Assembly (NCBI GenBank): GCA_949283255.1
Contig: CASDRS010000003.1
Span: 1 to 64,000 of the forward strand
DNA from: an uncultured bacterium
GTDB lineage: Bacteria; Cyanobacteriota; Vampirovibrionia; Gastranaerophilales; Gastranaerophilaceae
Direction: 5' to 3'
Length of the DNA: 64,000 bases
How positions within the stretch are numbered: the stretch's first letter is position 1; every line of letters starts with the position of its first letter. The translations under genes were made by a program, and so were the position numbers. Shown in pieces: positions 61,307 to 64,000 of this stretch. The notes under the pieces are model-generated. The model did not search any database, was not told the origin of the DNA, and saw only the letters and a program-made list of their open reading frames with translations.

Positions 61307-62092
61307 ATGATTAACGGTAAAAAAGTCATCGTAATTATGCCTGCATATAACGCGGCAAAAACTCTGGAACAGACCTACAACGAAATATACAAAGATTTTG
61401 TAGATGAAGTCATACTTGTTGACGACAATTCACAGGACGAAACCAGAGAAATTGCAAAAAAATTAGGTATAAAGACAATTGTTCATAAAGAGAACAAAGG
61501 TTACGGTGGCAACCAGAAATCTTGTTATAAAGCAGCTTTGAAATCCGGAGCAGACATCGTAGTGATGCTGCATCCGGATTATCAATATACGCCAAAGTTA
61601 ATTCCTGCAATAGTTTCCATGATGGCGTTTGAAGAATATGATGCAGTATTTGCATCAAGAATGTTAGGAAATTCTGCACTAAAAGGCGGAATGCCTTTAT
61701 ACAAATTCATAGCAAACAAGTTTTTAACAGCTTTTGAAAACATTTTGACAAACCAAAAGTTATCGGAATATCATACCGGATTTCGCGGATTTACGGCAAA
61801 AGTTTTGCGGGACTTGCCTTTAGAATCTTGTGATGATGATTTTATTTTTGATAACGAAATTATCGCTTTATTGTTTTACAACAATTACAATATAGGTGAA
61901 ATCTCTTGTCCGACAAAATATTTCAAGGAAGCTTCATCCATTAATTTTATCAGATCTTGCAAATATGGTCTTGGCGTTTTGGCAGTAAGTGTAAAATACA
62001 GACTTGCAAAACTCGGAATAAAGTCCAAAATTTTTAGAAAAGATGCAAAAAAGTTAAATCTTGATTCTGATATCGAATATTATTTTAAGTAA
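61307..62092 (+). CDS. Family 2 glycosyltransferase (dolichol-phosphate mannosyltransferase-like)
   Basis: GT-A glycosyltransferase of 261 aa. The nucleotide-sugar motifs are VIVIMPAYNAAKT (7-19), ILVDDNSQDET (36-46), NKGYGGNQ (63-70) and a metal region MLHPDYQYTP (87-96). EYHTGFRGF near the end is an acceptor-side motif. There is no C-terminal membrane domain, as in short DPMS-like enzymes. It probably makes a polyprenyl-phosphate sugar or a polysaccharide. Co-transcribed with hpf. Confidence 0.9.
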   Translation: MINGKKVIVIMPAYNAAKTLEQTYNEIYKDFVDEVILVDDNSQDETREIAKKLGIKTIVHKENKGYGGNQKSCYKAALKSGADIVVMLHPDYQYTPKLIPAIVSMMAFEEYDAVFASRMLGNSALKGGMPLYKFIANKFLTAFENILTNQKLSEYHTGFRGFTAKVLRDLPLESCDDDFIFDNEIIALLFYNNYNIGEISCPTKYFKEASSINFIRSCKYGLGVLAVSVKYRLAKLGIKSKIFRKDAKKLNLDSDIEYYFK

Positions 62093-62135
62093 TTTGTATG
62101 ATAAAAAATTTTCATTTTAAAAGTAAGATGTACTT

Positions 62136-62459
62136 ATGTATGATTATGATTTAGAAAATGAAGACAAGGAACTCAAAAAAGTAGGGTTGGAATTAATGTT
62201 TATGACCCCCGAAAAATGCAACAGCGAAAAAGGAGTAACTGCTGTAGAGCTTGCAAAACTTGTCGGATTACCATTGGAGGTTGTGAAGAAAAAACTCAAT
62301 ATTTTGAAAGAAGCAGGATTGGTAAGAGTTATCGGAATAAAACCAAAATATTGGAAATTTGATGATTATAATTTTCAAAGAATTGATGAAGATGATGACG
62401 TTTACAGGCTATTGTGCAATTTTGATGATGTTGATTTTGACAGATTTTTCCAGTATTAA
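62136..62459 (+). CDS. Hypothetical protein with winged-helix domain
   Basis: Protein of 107 aa. An N-terminal helix (MYDYDLENEDKELKKVG) leads to a winged helix-turn-helix: TAVELAKLVGLPLEVVKKKL and NILKEAGLVRVIGIKPKYWK (about 38-80), like MarR- or ArsR-type domains, then an acidic Asp/Tyr-rich tail (DEDDDVYRLLCNFDDVDFDR). A DNA-binding role is inferred. It follows the glycosyltransferase by 43 bp. Confidence 0.65.
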   Translation: MYDYDLENEDKELKKVGLELMFMTPEKCNSEKGVTAVELAKLVGLPLEVVKKKLNILKEAGLVRVIGIKPKYWKFDDYNFQRIDEDDDVYRLLCNFDDVDFDRFFQY

Positions 62460-62534
62460 CAAATCTTTATATAGGCGCAAAAAATTTTCTTGCTGCATTT
62501 AATATTTATATATGTAATATTACTTAAAATAAAA

Positions 62535-62563
62535 TTGAGTTTTGAAATAGATGGGTTTATAAT
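62535..62563 (+). promoter_or_regulatory. Sigma-70 promoter of prs
   Basis: TTGAGT (62535-62540), 17-bp spacer, TATAAT (62558-62563), about 38 bases before the prs ATG. Confidence 0.6.
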
Positions 62564-62600
62564 ACATCATGCATTTTGAGAATAGAAAGGATAATGGAAA

Positions 62601-63614
62601 ATGGTTCTAGAAAGTGCTTTACCACAACTGGAAAAAGCAATCAACCCGACACACGATATTAAACTTTTTGCGGGTCGTTCAAATCCTAAATTAGCACAAG
62701 AAATTGCTGATTGTCTTGGAACATCAATAGGTCCTATGGTTGTTAAGAATTTTGCAGATGGCGAAATTTATGTTCAAGTAAAAGAAAGTGTAAGAGGTGA
62801 TGATGTATTTATCATCCAGCCTCTATGTAATCCTGTTAATGAGAATTTGGTAGAACTATTGATTATCATAGATGCATTCAAACGTGCGAGTGCAAAATCT
62901 ATCACAGCCGTAATTCCATATTACGGATATGCAAGACAGGACAGAAAAACTTCAGGTCGTGAAGCAATTACCGCAAAATTGGTAGCGGATTTGCTAACAA
63001 CAGCCGGTGCAAACAGAGTGCTTGCAATGGATTTGCACACAGGTCAAATTCAAGGATTTTTCAACATTTTGGTAGATCACATTTTTGCAACTACAATCCT
63101 TGTAAATTATATCAAGAGTTTGAACATCAACCCTGATGATATGGTAGCAGTAAGCCCTGATACAGGTGGTGTACAGAGAACAAGACACTTCGCTAAACAT
63201 ATCGGATGTTCTCTTGCTATCATCGACAAGCGCCGTGATAAGCATAATGAAGCTATTGCAAGCCATGTTATCGGTGATGTTAAGGGTAAAGTTTGTGTAA
63301 TGTTTGATGATATTATCGACACTGCAGGAACTATTTGTGAAGCTTCAAAACTCTTAATGAGAGAAGGAGCTAAAGAAGTTTACGTTTGTGCAGTGCATCC
63401 GGTATTTTCCGGCCCTGCGGTTGAAAGATTATCAAACGCTCCTATCAAAGAATGTATTGTTACTAACACAATACCTCTTGATATGGACAAAATGCCTTCT
63501 AATATCAAACAACTATCAGTTGCACCATTATTAGGACAGGCAATATCAAGAATACATGACGATGAATCCGTAAGTTCTTTATTCGGATTTGAAAAAGAAA
63601 TGCAAGTTTCTTAA
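62601..63614 (+). CDS. prs: Ribose-phosphate pyrophosphokinase
   Basis: Makes PRPP from ribose 5-phosphate and ATP for nucleotide, His and Trp synthesis. It is 337 aa with a ~20-residue N-terminal extension before IKLFAGRSNPKLAQEIADCL. The flexible loop PYYGYARQDRKT, the His pair in MDLHTGQIQGFF and the PRPP loop VMFDDIIDTAGTI are complete. A GAAAGGATAATG ribosome binding site precedes the ATG. It is followed by a strong terminator. Confidence 0.96.
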   Translation: MVLESALPQLEKAINPTHDIKLFAGRSNPKLAQEIADCLGTSIGPMVVKNFADGEIYVQVKESVRGDDVFIIQPLCNPVNENLVELLIIIDAFKRASAKSITAVIPYYGYARQDRKTSGREAITAKLVADLLTTAGANRVLAMDLHTGQIQGFFNILVDHIFATTILVNYIKSLNINPDDMVAVSPDTGGVQRTRHFAKHIGCSLAIIDKRRDKHNEAIASHVIGDVKGKVCVMFDDIIDTAGTICEASKLLMREGAKEVYVCAVHPVFSGPAVERLSNAPIKECIVTNTIPLDMDKMPSNIKQLSVAPLLGQAISRIHDDESVSSLFGFEKEMQVS

Positions 63615-63642
63615 AATAATAACTGGGAAGTAGAAAAAGATT

Positions 63643-63677
63643 AAAGCCGGTTAAGTATTTAACCGGCTTTTTATTTT
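63643..63677 (+). terminator. Intrinsic terminator after prs
   Basis: AAAGCCGGTTAA (63643-63654) / TTAACCGGCTTT (63659-63670), loop GTAT, then TTATTTT. Confidence 0.9.
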
Positions 63678-63684
63678 CATAAAA

Positions 63685-64000
63685 CTATTTACTCATTGAT
63701 TTACTTATCTGAGCTCGGATTTTATTTGCTTTGTATAAATATTCAGTCAACCGTTCATAGTTTTGGGCTGTTTCTCCGTATGGAGTTTTCATTTTAATAA
63801 GCTCATCCACATTTTTGTTTATCGTCGCAAGAGTATCCAATGAATCGCCCAATGCAACAATAGACTTAAATCTCTTTGAAACACGTGCTAAAATATGCCG
63901 TTTAATAAATTTTTTAATAGCATTAATTACAGGCATTTTACGCTTGTTTGCACTTGCCGCAATATTATTAATCCCATCCGAAAGCTTTGAGGGAAGATCT
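63685..64000 (-). CDS. C-terminal part of an unidentified protein, cut by the window edge
   Basis: The frame is open to base 64000 on the minus strand with no stop, so the start lies outside. The visible 104 residues begin DLPSKLSDGINNIAASANKR and include a basic stretch (AIKKFIKRHILARVSKRF) and a helical tail (YERLTEYLYKANKIRAQISK). An internal ATG at 63934 is probably not the true start. It looks like the other lineage-specific basic, helical proteins of this window. No function assigned. Confidence 0.5.
   Translation of the reverse strand, partial: DLPSKLSDGINNIAASANKRKMPVINAIKKFIKRHILARVSKRFKSIVALGDSLDTLATINKNVDELIKMKTPYGETAQNYERLTEYLYKANKIRAQISKSMSK

Overview
The window is a compact, low-GC chromosomal segment from a Gram-negative-type (diderm) bacterium. 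An outer-membrane TolC protein with an RND pump, many Sec signal peptides and a one-piece tmRNA support this. There are no transposases, integrases, CRISPR arrays, rRNA genes or complete tRNA genes. The mix of genes fits a non-photosynthetic relative of Cyanobacteria such as the gut-associated Gastranaerophilales/Vampirovibrionia: FixC/FixX, a flagellar-type export cluster, and many lineage-specific proteins with unusual amphipathic N-termini. That assignment rests on general recognition, not on a search.

Layout. 1-4,080: tmRNA, then a minus-strand operon of D-2-hydroxyacid dehydrogenase, rsgA, ispA and a PAP2-related membrane protein. 4,250-7,398: hsp20, a candidate structured RNA ending in a terminator, then proB-proA. 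7,475-14,997: a putative zinc peptidase gene convergent with a minus-strand fliE-fliF-(fliG-like)-fliH-flhA-yidD operon. 15,216-21,519: a small secreted protein and an AcrA-AcrB-TolC type efflux operon. 21,706-31,398: a YkgJ-like protein, dihydrolipoamide dehydrogenase, lipA, gyrA and three effector-like proteins (HD domain, HExxH metallopeptidase, ADP-ribosyltransferase-like). 31,570-38,286: adk-map, crcB, an Nfo-like protein, a DRE-TIM aldolase and ffh. 38,735-44,498: dtd, a zinc-ribbon/RG-repeat protein with rimM-trmD, tadA and a two-component system. 44,712-53,656: lineage-specific proteins, a LipM-type octanoyltransferase, a TPR protein and a parvulin. 53,711-64,000: rsmD, fixC-fixX, an XRE regulator with a palindromic operator, aroK-aroB, hpf, a glycosyltransferase, prs and a truncated gene at the edge.

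How parts fit together. Housekeeping operons cover translation and ribosome assembly (rsgA, rimM, trmD, rsmD, dtd, map, ffh, hpf, tmRNA), lipoylation (lipA, lipM, lpd), proline and aromatic biosynthesis, and isoprenoids. The most unusual signal is the pairing of a reduced flagellar/type III export gene set, in which the FliG position holds a protein without the torque-generating C-terminal domain, with several effector-like enzymes. Two of these (HD and ADP-ribosyltransferase-like) share an upstream element with identical spacing (CAATTTTTT-N23-TATAGGGGAAAT). The idea that they are co-regulated secreted proteins is inference. Other points of interest are a pseudoknot-capable RNA between hsp20 and proB, a three-hairpin leader before a small Cys-rich protein, and recurrent tail-to-tail overlaps of stop codons.
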